A DNA stretch of 64,000 nt from Parapedobacter soli (lineage in GTDB: Bacteria > Bacteroidota > Bacteroidia > Sphingobacteriales > Sphingobacteriaceae). Made by a program: the position numbers and the translations under genes. The stretch is from assembly GCF_025460835.1 (NCBI RefSeq), contig NZ_JAMXAY010000020.1, positions 1-64,000 on the forward strand. The letters are read 5' to 3'. Shown piece by piece: positions 1 through 7,575 of this stretch. Positions within the stretch are counted from its first letter, which is position 1; each line of letters begins with the position of its first letter. The notes below the pieces were generated by a model. It was not told the origin of the DNA. It saw nothing but the letters and a program-made list of their open reading frames with translations, and ran no database searches.

Positions 1-74
1 AATACCGTGAAAAGGTGCTAAAACTTTAAAAGCGAAATCCCTGCCGTGAGAAGGGAATAGTTGCGAAACAACAT

Positions 75-82
75 TACCTTTG
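75..82 (+). promoter_or_regulatory. -7 promoter box of hemW
   Basis: TACCTTTG fits the Bacteroidota -7 consensus TANNTTTG exactly. Only 4 nt (CAGC) separate it from the hemW ATG at 87, so transcription would begin at or next to the start codon, a possible leaderless mRNA. No clear -33 TTTG is seen at the expected distance. Confidence 0.55.
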
Positions 83-86
83 CAGC

Positions 87-1229
87 ATGGCCGGTATCTA
101 TTTCCATATACCCTTTTGCAAGCAGGCATGCCACTATTGCGATTTCCACTTCAGTACATCGCTGAAGTACCGCGATGACATGGTGGCAGCCCTATGCCGC
201 GAGGTGGCGTTGCAATCAGGTTACCTCGTTGGTCAGGATGCCACCATCGAAACCATCTATTTCGGTGGCGGGACACCGTCGTTGCTGGCCGCCACGGACA
301 TCAATCGGTTAATCGATGCAGTGGGCATTCATTTTGATATCTGCCCTGACGCCGAGGTCACCATCGAAGCGAACCCCGACGATCTAAGCGACGCTTATGT
401 AAAGGAGCTGCGGGCCACGCTAATCAACCGGTTCAGTATCGGTATCCAGTCTTTTTTTGAAGAAGACCTGCGATGGATGAATCGGGCCCACAGCGCTGCC
501 GAAGCCCACAGCGCTATCCAACGGATTCAAGATGCAGGTTACGCCAACATAACGGCCGATCTGATCTATGGGTACCCGCTCTTGTCCGATGATAAGTGGC
601 AATCCAATATCGGTCGTCTGGTGGAAACAGGTATTCCCCATATTTCCGCCTATGGCATGACCGTCGAACCGCGTACGGCGCTTGCGGCATTCATCCGTAA
701 AGGCAAGCAATTGCCGATGGATGAAGGGCAGGCCGCGACCCAATTCAACCAATTGATGGATACATTAACGGCCGCGGGGTTCATCCACTACGAAATTTCT
801 AACTTCGCCAGACCGGGGAACGTTGCCCGCCACAACAGTAACTACTGGAAAGGGGTGCCCTACATCGGTATAGGCCCGTCGGCACATTCGTTTGACGGCC
901 GATCGCGCCAATGGAATGTGCGTAACAATGCGCATTATATGAGGGCGATACAAACAGATACCGTGCCTTACGAAAAGGAAGAGCTGACTACGCCCGACAG
1001 ACTCAACGAGTACATCATGACTGCTTTGCGGACAATCTGGGGGCTTGATCTGGGCGTTGTAGAAAGGAGATTTGGCAGCCATTACCGACAAACACTTGAT
1101 GCTGTGTTGCCCCAATTCGTATCAAATGGCGACATCATGCTCGAAGGGCCGGTGGTTACCCTCACCAGAAAAGGGAAATTGTTTGCCGACCATATCGCAG
1201 CCGAATTGTTCGTTGATCAAGAAGCATGA
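87..1229 (+). CDS. hemW: HemW, radical SAM heme chaperone (coproporphyrinogen III oxidase-like)
   Basis: A 380-residue protein of the HemW family. The radical SAM [4Fe-4S] motif CxxxCxxC is at Cys11, Cys15 and Cys18, preceded by the typical YFHIPFC start. A GGGTPS SAM-binding glycine motif follows near residue 60. HemW proteins bind heme and deliver it to target proteins; they were long annotated as oxygen-independent coproporphyrinogen oxidase (HemN), but HemN is longer and has an extra N-terminal cysteine region that is absent here. It is cytoplasmic. The gene stands alone, about 10 kb from the hemA-hemL cluster in this window, with a 153-nt gap before the next operon. Family assignment is secure; heme trafficking rather than oxidase activity is family knowledge. 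Confidence 0.92.
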   Translation: MAGIYFHIPFCKQACHYCDFHFSTSLKYRDDMVAALCREVALQSGYLVGQDATIETIYFGGGTPSLLAATDINRLIDAVGIHFDICPDAEVTIEANPDDLSDAYVKELRATLINRFSIGIQSFFEEDLRWMNRAHSAAEAHSAIQRIQDAGYANITADLIYGYPLLSDDKWQSNIGRLVETGIPHISAYGMTVEPRTALAAFIRKGKQLPMDEGQAATQFNQLMDTLTAAGFIHYEISNFARPGNVARHNSNYWKGVPYIGIGPSAHSFDGRSRQWNVRNNAHYMRAIQTDTVPYEKEELTTPDRLNEYIMTALRTIWGLDLGVVERRFGSHYRQTLDAVLPQFVSNGDIMLEGPVVTLTRKGKLFADHIAAELFVDQEA

Positions 1230-1286
1230 GCGGATAGCTTGTCGTTGAAACGCGACAAAATGAGACGAACGAGCGATAATTTTTTG

Positions 1287-1316
1287 TTGCAAGGCATTGT
1301 TATGCTTGCATCTTTG
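1287..1316 (+). promoter_or_regulatory. Candidate promoter of the nucleotide-sugar operon
   Basis: TTG at 1287-1289, a 19-nt spacer, then CATCTTTG at 1309-1316 (one mismatch to TANNTTTG). It lies 66 nt upstream of the UDP-glucuronate decarboxylase start, in the only sizeable gap before the operon. Confidence 0.45.
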
Positions 1317-1382
1317 CGATTATCCTTATATTCGCCTCAAATACATTAAAACTGGCTCCTAGTCGGTTACGCTATCAATAAT

Positions 1383-2366
1383 ATGTCGAGAAAACGCATA
1401 CTCATCACCGGTGCGGCGGGCTTCTTGGGTTCACACCTGTGCGACCGCTTCATCAAGGAGGATTACCATGTCATCGGCATGGACAACCTGATTACAGGCG
1501 ACCTCCGCAACATCGAACACCTCTTTAAGCTGGAGCATTTCGAATTTTACAACCACGACGTGTCCACGTTCGTGCACGTGCCGGGCAAGCTGGATTACAT
1601 CCTACATTTTGCTTCGCCAGCCAGCCCGATCGATTACCTGAAAATCCCGATACAGACACTCAAAGTAGGCTCGCTGGGTACGCACCATCTGCTGGGCCTG
1701 GCCCGGGCCAAGGGTGCCCGCATCCTGGTGGCCTCCACCTCGGAGGTATATGGCGACCCTACCGTGAGCCCGCAGCCCGAAACGTATTGGGGCAATGTGA
1801 ACCCTGTGGGGCCACGCGGGGTGTATGACGAAGCGAAGCGCTTCCAGGAGGCCATTACCATGGCTTATCATACCTTCCACGGCCTGGAAACGCGTATCGT
1901 GCGTATTTTCAACACCTACGGCCCGCGCATGCGGCTCAACGATGGGCGGGTGCTGCCGGCCTTCATCGGGCAGGCTTTGCGCGGCGAAGACCTCACCGTG
2001 TTCGGCGACGGTTCCCAAACACGGTCGTTCTGCTACGTAGACGACCAGGTGGAAGGGATCTACCGCCTATTGCATAGCGATTATCCCCACCCCGTCAACA
2101 TCGGCAACCCCGATGAGATTACCATCAAACAGTTCGGGGAGGAAATCATCAAACTCACCGGCACCACGCAGCAGCTGGTGTACCGCGATCTGCCCGTGGA
2201 TGACCCGAAACAGCGGCGGCCCGACATCACAAAGGCCAAGGAACTGCTGGGCTGGGAGCCTAGGATAGGCCGTGCCGAAGGATTGCGGATTACCTACGAC
2301 TACTTCAGGTCCCTGCCTGATAAAGAGATAAAACACAAGGATTTCACATATTATAATAAAAAATAA
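1383..2366 (+). CDS. UDP-glucuronate decarboxylase (UDP-xylose synthase-type SDR)
   Basis: A 327-residue extended SDR. The NAD-binding GxxGxxG is at residues 10-16 (GAAGFLG). The catalytic Ser/Thr lies in the STSEVYGDP stretch near residue 120, and Tyr148-x3-Lys152 is the catalytic pair. The [23 protein letters not shown] and [11 protein letters not shown] blocks are characteristic of UDP-glucuronate decarboxylases, which convert UDP-glucuronate to UDP-xylose through a 4-keto intermediate. It acts in the cytoplasm to feed glycan synthesis. The stop codon directly abuts the galE ATG, so the two are co-transcribed with the 193-residue protein and rfbB. A related UDP-sugar epimerase is possible, but the signature blocks favour the decarboxylase. 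Confidence 0.88.
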   Translation: MSRKRILITGAAGFLGSHLCDRFIKEDYHVIGMDNLITGDLRNIEHLFKLEHFEFYNHDVSTFVHVPGKLDYILHFASPASPIDYLKIPIQTLKVGSLGTHHLLGLARAKGARILVASTSEVYGDPTVSPQPETYWGNVNPVGPRGVYDEAKRFQEAITMAYHTFHGLETRIVRIFNTYGPRMRLNDGRVLPAFIGQALRGEDLTVFGDGSQTRSFCYVDDQVEGIYRLLHSDYPHPVNIGNPDEITIKQFGEEIIKLTGTTQQLVYRDLPVDDPKQRRPDITKAKELLGWEPRIGRAEGLRITYDYFRSLPDKEIKHKDFTYYNKK

Positions 2367-3395
2367 ATGAGCAAGATATTGGTAACGGGCGGTACAGGTT
2401 ATATCGGGTCGCACACGGTGGTCGAACTGCAGCATGCCGGCTATACGCCGGTGGTGGTCGATAACCTGTCGAACTCCAACATCGGTGTGCTGGACCAGAT
2501 TGCGAAAATTACAGGTGTGAAGCCCGAGTTCCACAATTTTGACCTGTGCGATGACGTTGCTGTGCGCCGGTTTGTGGCCGCGCAGCCTGATATTACCGGC
2601 ATTATCCATTTTGCGGCTTATAAGGCCGTGGGCGAGTCCGTGCAACAGCCGCTCAAATACTACCACAACAACTTTTTCTCGCTGATCAACCTGCTCAATG
2701 CATACCGCGACAAACCGGTAAACTTTGTATTCTCGTCAAGCTGCACGGTATATGGCCAGCCCGACGAGCTGCCGGTAACGGAGGCTGCGCCGGTGAAGAA
2801 AGCCGAATCGCCGTACGGCAATACCAAGCAGATTGCCGAGGAGATCCTCTCGGAAACTGCCGCCGCCGCTGGCAATTACCAGGTGATATCGCTCCGGTAT
2901 TTCAACCCTGTTGGGGCGCACGATACGGCATTGATCGGTGAGCTTCCTTTGGGGGTACCGCAAAACCTGGTGCCATTCATCACGCAGAGCGCTATCGGCA
3001 AGCGGGGACCGATTACCGTATTCGGCGACGATTACAATACGCCGGATGGGTCGGCTATCCGCGATTACATCCATGTGGTAGACCTCGCCAAGGCACATGT
3101 GGCTGCCATAAAACTGCTGGAGCGGGGCAACCCGAACGGCAACTATGATGTATTCAACATCGGTACCGGCCGGGGCAACTCCGTATTGGAGGTAATCCGC
3201 GCGTTTGAGGAGGCAACCGGCGTGAAGCTCGACTACCGGATCGGGCCGCGCCGTGCCGGCGATGTGGAGCAGGTATGGGGCGATGTCTCCAAATCGACTG
3301 CCGAACTGGGGTGGAAAGCGGAGCTGGGAATCGCCGATATGATGCGGTCGGCATGGAAGTGGGAGCAGTACCTGAAAGATAATCCGCTGACGTAA
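2367..3395 (+). CDS. galE: UDP-glucose 4-epimerase
   Basis: A 342-residue extended SDR of normal GalE length. It carries GGTGYIG at residues 8-14, the SSSCTVYG active-site strand near residue 123, and Tyr150-x3-Lys154. GalE interconverts UDP-glucose and UDP-galactose using tightly bound NAD. It begins immediately after the stop codon of the decarboxylase gene and is followed 10 nt later by the next gene, so it sits in the middle of a nucleotide-sugar operon. This setting suggests a role in supplying precursors for surface polysaccharide as well as galactose use; that part is inference. Confidence 0.93.
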   Translation: MSKILVTGGTGYIGSHTVVELQHAGYTPVVVDNLSNSNIGVLDQIAKITGVKPEFHNFDLCDDVAVRRFVAAQPDITGIIHFAAYKAVGESVQQPLKYYHNNFFSLINLLNAYRDKPVNFVFSSSCTVYGQPDELPVTEAAPVKKAESPYGNTKQIAEEILSETAAAAGNYQVISLRYFNPVGAHDTALIGELPLGVPQNLVPFITQSAIGKRGPITVFGDDYNTPDGSAIRDYIHVVDLAKAHVAAIKLLERGNPNGNYDVFNIGTGRGNSVLEVIRAFEEATGVKLDYRIGPRRAGDVEQVWGDVSKSTAELGWKAELGIADMMRSAWKWEQYLKDNPLT

Positions 3396-3405
3396 TAGGG
3401 GGTAA

Positions 3406-3987
3406 ATGAAACTTAATCAACAACCGGCACTCAAAAAAGCTATCCTCGACCTCCCGCAGGCGCAGAAAGATAGGCTGTTGGTGCGGTTGATTAATAAGGA
3501 TCCCATGCTGGTCAAACAGCTGCATTTCCAATTGCTGGAAGACGAGAGCGATCTGGATGAACGTACCGAGGTGCTGCTCGGGAAACTGCAGCAGCTGATC
3601 GACCGGGTGGCAGGGTATATCCCGAATACCAACCAATCCCGCAACGCGGACAGCCTCATGGGGGAGCTGAAATACGGAAGCGGGCTGATCAATGAGCATG
3701 CTGCCATTACGAAAGATAAAATGAGTGAAGTACGATGCCGGCTGTTCCTGGTATCCCAGAGCTTTACCCACTTTGGCCAGCTGTTTGAGCGGCATTTATA
3801 CAGATGGAATGACCGGCTGCTGAATTACCAGACGGGTCGGCTCAAGTACATCCTCGGGAAATATGATAAGCTGCATGAGGATCTGCAGTTTGAGTTTAGA
3901 GACGAATTAAATGATGCATTGGCCTTTGCGTACCAATCGGGCATGGAACCCTATATGGAAGCACAGGGCTTACCTAATGAAGTATGA
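3406..3987 (+). CDS. Conserved hypothetical protein inside the nucleotide-sugar operon
   Basis: A 193-residue protein that I do not recognise. It has no signal peptide or membrane segment, is rich in charged residues and leucine, and looks entirely helical: an N-terminal stretch LPQAQKDRLLVRLINKDP, a hydrophilic middle, and a C-terminal helix-rich part with many Tyr, Arg and Asp residues. The reading frame is certainly coding: it starts 10 nt after galE and its last four bases (ATGA) overlap the start of rfbB, so the two are translationally coupled. The tight packing implies co-expression with the sugar-nucleotide enzymes, but nothing in the sequence shows a catalytic function. Confidence 0.85.
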   Translation: MKLNQQPALKKAILDLPQAQKDRLLVRLINKDPMLVKQLHFQLLEDESDLDERTEVLLGKLQQLIDRVAGYIPNTNQSRNADSLMGELKYGSGLINEHAAITKDKMSEVRCRLFLVSQSFTHFGQLFERHLYRWNDRLLNYQTGRLKYILGKYDKLHEDLQFEFRDELNDALAFAYQSGMEPYMEAQGLPNEV

Positions 3988-5048
3988 GTAATCCAACAAA
4001 GAAGATCATTGTAACCGGTGGAGCCGGGTTTATTGGCTCACATGTGGTACGTAGGTTGGTAACCACCTACCCACACTATGAAATCATTAACCTGGATAAG
4101 CTTACCTATGCGGGTAATCTGGCTAATCTCAAGGATATCGAAACGGAGTCCAATTACCGATTCGTGAAGGGAGACATCACCGATGCTGCATTCATCACCG
4201 AGCTATTTACAACAGAAAAGCCCGACGCGGTTATCCATTTGGCGGCCGAATCGCACGTGGACCGGTCGATCAGTAGCCCGAATGAGTTCGTCATCACCAA
4301 CGTGGTGGGTACGGTGAACCTGTTGAATGCAGCCCGCGGACAATGGCAAGGGGCGTACGACAAGCACCGTTTCTATCATGTGTCTACCGACGAAGTGTAT
4401 GGTGCGCTGGGGGATACGGGGATGTTTACCGAGGAAACCCGCTACGATCCCCATTCGCCGTACTCAGCCTCCAAAGCGTCATCAGACCATTTTGTGCGGG
4501 CGTATCACGACACGTACGGATTGGACATCGTTATCTCAAACTGCTCTAACAATTACGGGTCACACCATTTCCCGGAAAAACTGATTCCGCTGGCCATCAA
4601 CAATATCAGGAATAACAGGCCGGTGCCGGTTTACGGCAAAGGTGAGAATGTGCGCGATTGGCTGTGGGTGGAAGACCATGCGCGGGCCATCGACGTCATT
4701 TTCCATCGGGCTGCTTCGGGTGAAACCTACAACATCGGCGGGCATAATGAGTGGACGAATATCGATTTGATACAGCTCCTATGCCGTATCCTTGACCGGA
4801 AATTAGGTAGGGCTGAAGGCGAATCGGCCAAGCTTATCACGTTTGTCAAAGATCGGGCCGGGCATGACCTGCGCTACGCCATCGATGCAAGCAAGCTGCA
4901 GCGTGATTTGGGCTGGGAGCCCAGCTTGCAATTTGAGGAAGGCCTCGAAAAAACGGTGGACTGGTACTTAGCCAATGAAGATTGGCTTAACGATGTCACA
5001 TCGGGGCACTACCAGCAATACTACGAAGAGCAATATACGAAGCGCTAA
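3984..5048 (+). CDS. rfbB: dTDP-glucose 4,6-dehydratase
   Basis: A 354-residue protein with the full RfbB/RmlB signature: GGAGFIG near residue 12 for NAD binding, the catalytic triplet Thr135-Asp136-Glu137 (STDEVYG), and Tyr160-x3-Lys164. The HLAAESHVDRSI and SNNYGSHHFPEKLIPL blocks are also diagnostic. It converts dTDP-glucose to dTDP-4-keto-6-deoxyglucose, the entry step for dTDP-rhamnose and other deoxysugars. The ATG overlaps the previous gene by 4 nt. The other rhamnose genes (rfbA, rfbC, rfbD) are not in this window. The 3' end overlaps by 4 nt the 3' end of the convergent lipoprotein gene. Confidence 0.95.
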   Translation: MSNPTKKIIVTGGAGFIGSHVVRRLVTTYPHYEIINLDKLTYAGNLANLKDIETESNYRFVKGDITDAAFITELFTTEKPDAVIHLAAESHVDRSISSPNEFVITNVVGTVNLLNAARGQWQGAYDKHRFYHVSTDEVYGALGDTGMFTEETRYDPHSPYSASKASSDHFVRAYHDTYGLDIVISNCSNNYGSHHFPEKLIPLAINNIRNNRPVPVYGKGENVRDWLWVEDHARAIDVIFHRAASGETYNIGGHNEWTNIDLIQLLCRILDRKLGRAEGESAKLITFVKDRAGHDLRYAIDASKLQRDLGWEPSLQFEEGLEKTVDWYLANEDWLNDVTSGHYQQYYEEQYTKR

Positions 5049-5668
5049 CGGGGAATCAATCCGGCCTTCAGGAGGAATGCAGCATCTACTTGCTTATCGA
5101 TGGCTATATAACCGGGATAGTTGAGCTGCTTGTTGCCCAGCGCAAGGGTGGGCTTGATGCTGAACGTGAGATTCACCTTTTCGTCGGTAGCCCCATCGCG
5201 TGCGCTTTGGATGAAAGCGAGCAGTTTTTGGAGCGTTTGCCGGTCGGAGAGGAACTGATATACATTGGTTTGCAGTTTCACGGGCACAACGACCGTCTCG
5301 CCTGCCGGTACTTCGATGGGGAGATCTGAGGTGCCTTCCAGTACTTCCCGGCCCTCCACCGCAATCTTATAAGCAAATTGTTGGATGCCCGCGAGATTGT
5401 TGGTGGGGTTGGTGACACGTAGATTCAAGATTCCCGATAGGGGGATGTCGCGATTAAGGAAGCCCAGGGCCACTCCGGGAAGGCGGCTGATATCCACCCG
5501 TCCGTTTGCAACGAGTTTGTTGATGTCTGTGCCGGCAAGGTACACGCTATCGGCCGATACAAATGTGTATTGGCACTTTTCAAGTGCCCGCAGGGCTTTC
5601 GCTTGGCGGTCTACACCACAGCCGGCTAGCAGGAGTGCCATCCCTGCAATTAACACGATAATTCTCAT
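5045..5668 (-). CDS. LEA14-like (LEA type 2) lipoprotein
   Basis: A 207-residue exported lipoprotein. The N-terminus MRIIVLIAGMALLLAGC is a signal peptide with an LAGC lipobox, so the mature protein should be lipidated at Cys17. The middle contains a LEA type 2/WHy-like beta-sandwich pattern (LNLRVTNPTNNLAGI followed by EVLEGTSDLPIEVPAGETVVVPV), a fold found in many bacterial envelope lipoproteins of unknown role. The promoter box TAAGTTTG lies 25 nt upstream. It is a single gene, convergent with rfbB and overlapping it by 4 nt. The specific function is unknown. Confidence 0.75.
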   Translation of the reverse strand: MRIIVLIAGMALLLAGCGVDRQAKALRALEKCQYTFVSADSVYLAGTDINKLVANGRVDISRLPGVALGFLNRDIPLSGILNLRVTNPTNNLAGIQQFAYKIAVEGREVLEGTSDLPIEVPAGETVVVPVKLQTNVYQFLSDRQTLQKLLAFIQSARDGATDEKVNLTFSIKPTLALGNKQLNYPGYIAIDKQVDAAFLLKAGLIPR

Positions 5669-5693
5669 AAAGCTGCACGCACAACATTGGGGC

Positions 5694-5701
5694 CAAACTT
5701 A
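5694..5701 (-). promoter_or_regulatory. -7 promoter box of the LEA14-like lipoprotein gene
   Basis: TAAGTTTG on the minus strand, a perfect TANNTTTG match 25 nt before the start codon. No convincing -33 element is visible. Confidence 0.45.
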
Positions 5702-5841
5702 CTTTTTTGCCTGATTTATCCGACGGATTGTCCATAATGGCGAACTTCCGGTAATATCCGGAATGCCGCTTCATTGTTTTCATGACATATTCCTTTCGTT
5801 ATACCGCTATAAATTGGCACGGGTTAAGCCAGAATGGTTTT

Positions 5842-5964
5842 TTATTTTCGGCTCAGGTATTCTTTGGCGGTTAACACGGGCATTTCTTTTTGCCTGAAAT
5901 CTTTTTTGTTCCGGGTAATGATAACGTCTGTAACGATGTTTGTATCGATGAAAAGCTTGTCCAC
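5842..5964 (-). pseudogene. PIN-domain (VapC-like) toxin with an internal in-frame deletion
   Basis: A 40-codon frame starting with GTG. Residues 1-14 read VDKLFIDTNIVTDV, the start of a PIN nuclease with its first catalytic Asp (DTNI). Residues 15-40 then read straight into IITRNKKDFRQKEMPVLTAK and a short end, which is the typical PIN C-terminus (the last catalytic Asp region and the PVLTPxEFL ending). A complete PIN toxin is about 130-140 residues, so roughly 90-100 residues, including the central acidic residues, are missing without a frame break. The GTG overlaps the TAG stop of the antitoxin by one base, so the original translational coupling is kept. It cannot fold as an active nuclease; I call it a degraded toxin. 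Confidence 0.75.
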
Positions 5965-6209
5965 TAGGAGTATTTTTGGTTCAAATACGCGTGGTAGTCC
6001 TTTCTGTAATCTGTTTCCTCTTCATTTGGAATTACACCGGTCAGGCTCTCCACCAATGCACTTACCTTCGTGTCTTTTTCTTCCCTTTTTGTCAGGGAAC
6101 TTATATAGTTTTCGATGAGTTGCGATAAGCTAACCTTATGGTTTTTCGCATACTCTTTTGCACTTTCAATGATGTGCTTATTTAAATTCAACGTTAGTTT
6201 GTTGTTCAT
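5964..6209 (-). CDS. DUF6364-type antitoxin of a toxin-antitoxin pair
   Basis: An 81-residue protein starting MNNKLTLNLNKHIIESAKEY. This beta-strand-helix opening is that of ribbon-helix-helix-like antitoxins (DUF6364 family), which repress their own promoter and neutralise a PIN toxin encoded just downstream. The ATG at 6209 was chosen over an upstream in-frame start at 6281 because it gives the normal family N-terminus. The C-terminal tail (SLTGVIPNEEETDYRKDYHAYLNQKYS) is the usual toxin-binding tail. The downstream toxin gene is reduced to its two ends. The region is more AT-rich than its neighbours, consistent with acquisition. Confidence 0.8.
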   Translation of the reverse strand: MNNKLTLNLNKHIIESAKEYAKNHKVSLSQLIENYISSLTKREEKDTKVSALVESLTGVIPNEEETDYRKDYHAYLNQKYS

Positions 6210-6339
6210 GTCCGCGTTGCTATACGTGTTAAATTGAAGAATAGTTGCGTGATGTACAAATTCTTCTGAGTTAAAAGTCACGTGTCAGCTCAGTCAATTT
6301 TTCGAAGCCTTAACCATCAAGCATTCCCTACCTTTTACG

Positions 6340-6347
6340 TACCTTTG
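6340..6347 (+). promoter_or_regulatory. -7 promoter box upstream of holB
   Basis: TACCTTTG, a perfect match to TANNTTTG, 64 nt before the holB ATG. No good -33 element is recognisable. Confidence 0.45.
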
Positions 6348-6411
6348 GAAAATCGGATTCGAGGCATGGATGGTGCCGGTATTATGACGACACAAATACA
6401 GTAGAGAAGGC

Positions 6412-7575
6412 ATGTTATTTAAGGAAATCGTTGGCCAGGAGGAGGTCAAAAAGAACTTGCTCAACACGGTGCACGAAAACCGGGTAAGCCATGCGCAGCT
6501 TTTCCTTGGCCCGGAAGGGTGCGGCAGTTTGCCACTGGCGGTGGCCTACGCCCAATACCTCAATTGCGAGAACCGTCAACCTAACGATAGCTGTGGCGAA
6601 TGTCCTTCGTGCCGTAAATACAACAAGCTCATCCATCCCGACCTCCACCTGTCCTATCCCTTTTTTGCGAAGCATAAGGAAGATACCGCGGCTACCTTCG
6701 CCGACACGTGGCGCAAAGCATTCTTAAGCAACCCATACATGGGGATGGGGTATTGGCGCGACCAGTTGGAAGCCGAAAACAAACAGGCTAACATCAATAT
6801 TGCTGAAGCCCACCACATTATCAAGAAGCTGAGTCTAAAGGCGTTTGAGGCGAAGTACAAGGTGCTGATTATGTGGCTGCCCGAGTATTTGGATACGCAA
6901 GGCAATGCCTTGTTGAAACTCATCGAGGAGCCCCCGGCGAACACGTTGTTTCTCTTAGTAGCTGAAAATTCGGATAAGATATTGAATACGATCATATCGC
7001 GCACCCAGCTGGTAAAGATAAACCGGCTGGACAACGAAAGCGTGAGCCGTTATTTGGCCGATGCCTACCGTGTAAATGAACAACAAGCGGCAGAGATTGC
7101 TTTCATCAGCAATGGAAACCTGCAACAGGCCATCGATTTATTGACTGAAGATAATAAAGGCTATTTTGATGTGATGGTGCGCTGGTTACGGTATTGCGTG
7201 GTGGATGCCGGCGTAGACGTGATCAAGATTTGTGAGGATGAATTGTCTAAATTAGGCCGTGAAAATCAAAAAAGTTTCTTACTTTACGCCATTAATATGA
7301 TGCGGCAGGCGGTACTGTTTAAGGCCGATATGTCGCAATTGATCCACTTGCCGGAGGCGGAGTTGGGCTTTGTGAGGAAATTTGGCGGGCATTATCAACT
7401 GAGGCAGGTGGAAGAGACGGTTCGCCTGCTTGAAGAGGCGTACTATCATATTGAGCGCAATGCAAATCCGAAATTATTATTTTTAGATTTATCTTTGCAG
7501 CTCGTTTTAATATACAAGTATCAAACGTTCCCGGCAAGTCGGGACTCTATATATAGCGATAATTATGGGATGTAG
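6412..7575 (+). CDS. holB: DNA polymerase III subunit delta prime
   Basis: A 387-residue clamp-loader AAA+ subunit. It opens with the family motif FKEIVGQEEVKKNLLNTV. The nucleotide-binding loop is degenerate (GPEGCGSLPLA, without the Walker A lysine), as expected for delta prime, which does not hydrolyse ATP. A zinc module with four cysteines (Cys50, Cys59, Cys62, Cys65; C-x8-C-x2-C-x2-C) follows, and the sensor region reads ISRTQ. It works in the cytoplasm with DnaX and delta to load the sliding clamp. The last 11 bases overlap the start of the ricT-like gene, so the pair is co-transcribed. Confidence 0.92.
   Translation: MLFKEIVGQEEVKKNLLNTVHENRVSHAQLFLGPEGCGSLPLAVAYAQYLNCENRQPNDSCGECPSCRKYNKLIHPDLHLSYPFFAKHKEDTAATFADTWRKAFLSNPYMGMGYWRDQLEAENKQANINIAEAHHIIKKLSLKAFEAKYKVLIMWLPEYLDTQGNALLKLIEEPPANTLFLLVAENSDKILNTIISRTQLVKINRLDNESVSRYLADAYRVNEQQAAEIAFISNGNLQQAIDLLTEDNKGYFDVMVRWLRYCVVDAGVDVIKICEDELSKLGRENQKSFLLYAINMMRQAVLFKADMSQLIHLPEAELGFVRKFGGHYQLRQVEETVRLLEEAYYHIERNANPKLLFLDLSLQLVLIYKYQTFPASRDSIYSDNYGM

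Noticed and set aside
87-1229. HemN (oxygen-independent coproporphyrinogen III oxidase)
   Set aside because: Length and N-terminus fit HemW; the HemN-specific N-terminal extension is missing.
5834-6118. Plus-strand 94-codon frame
   Set aside because: It is antisense to the antitoxin and toxin remnant, with a cysteine/phenylalanine-rich translation typical of a chance frame.
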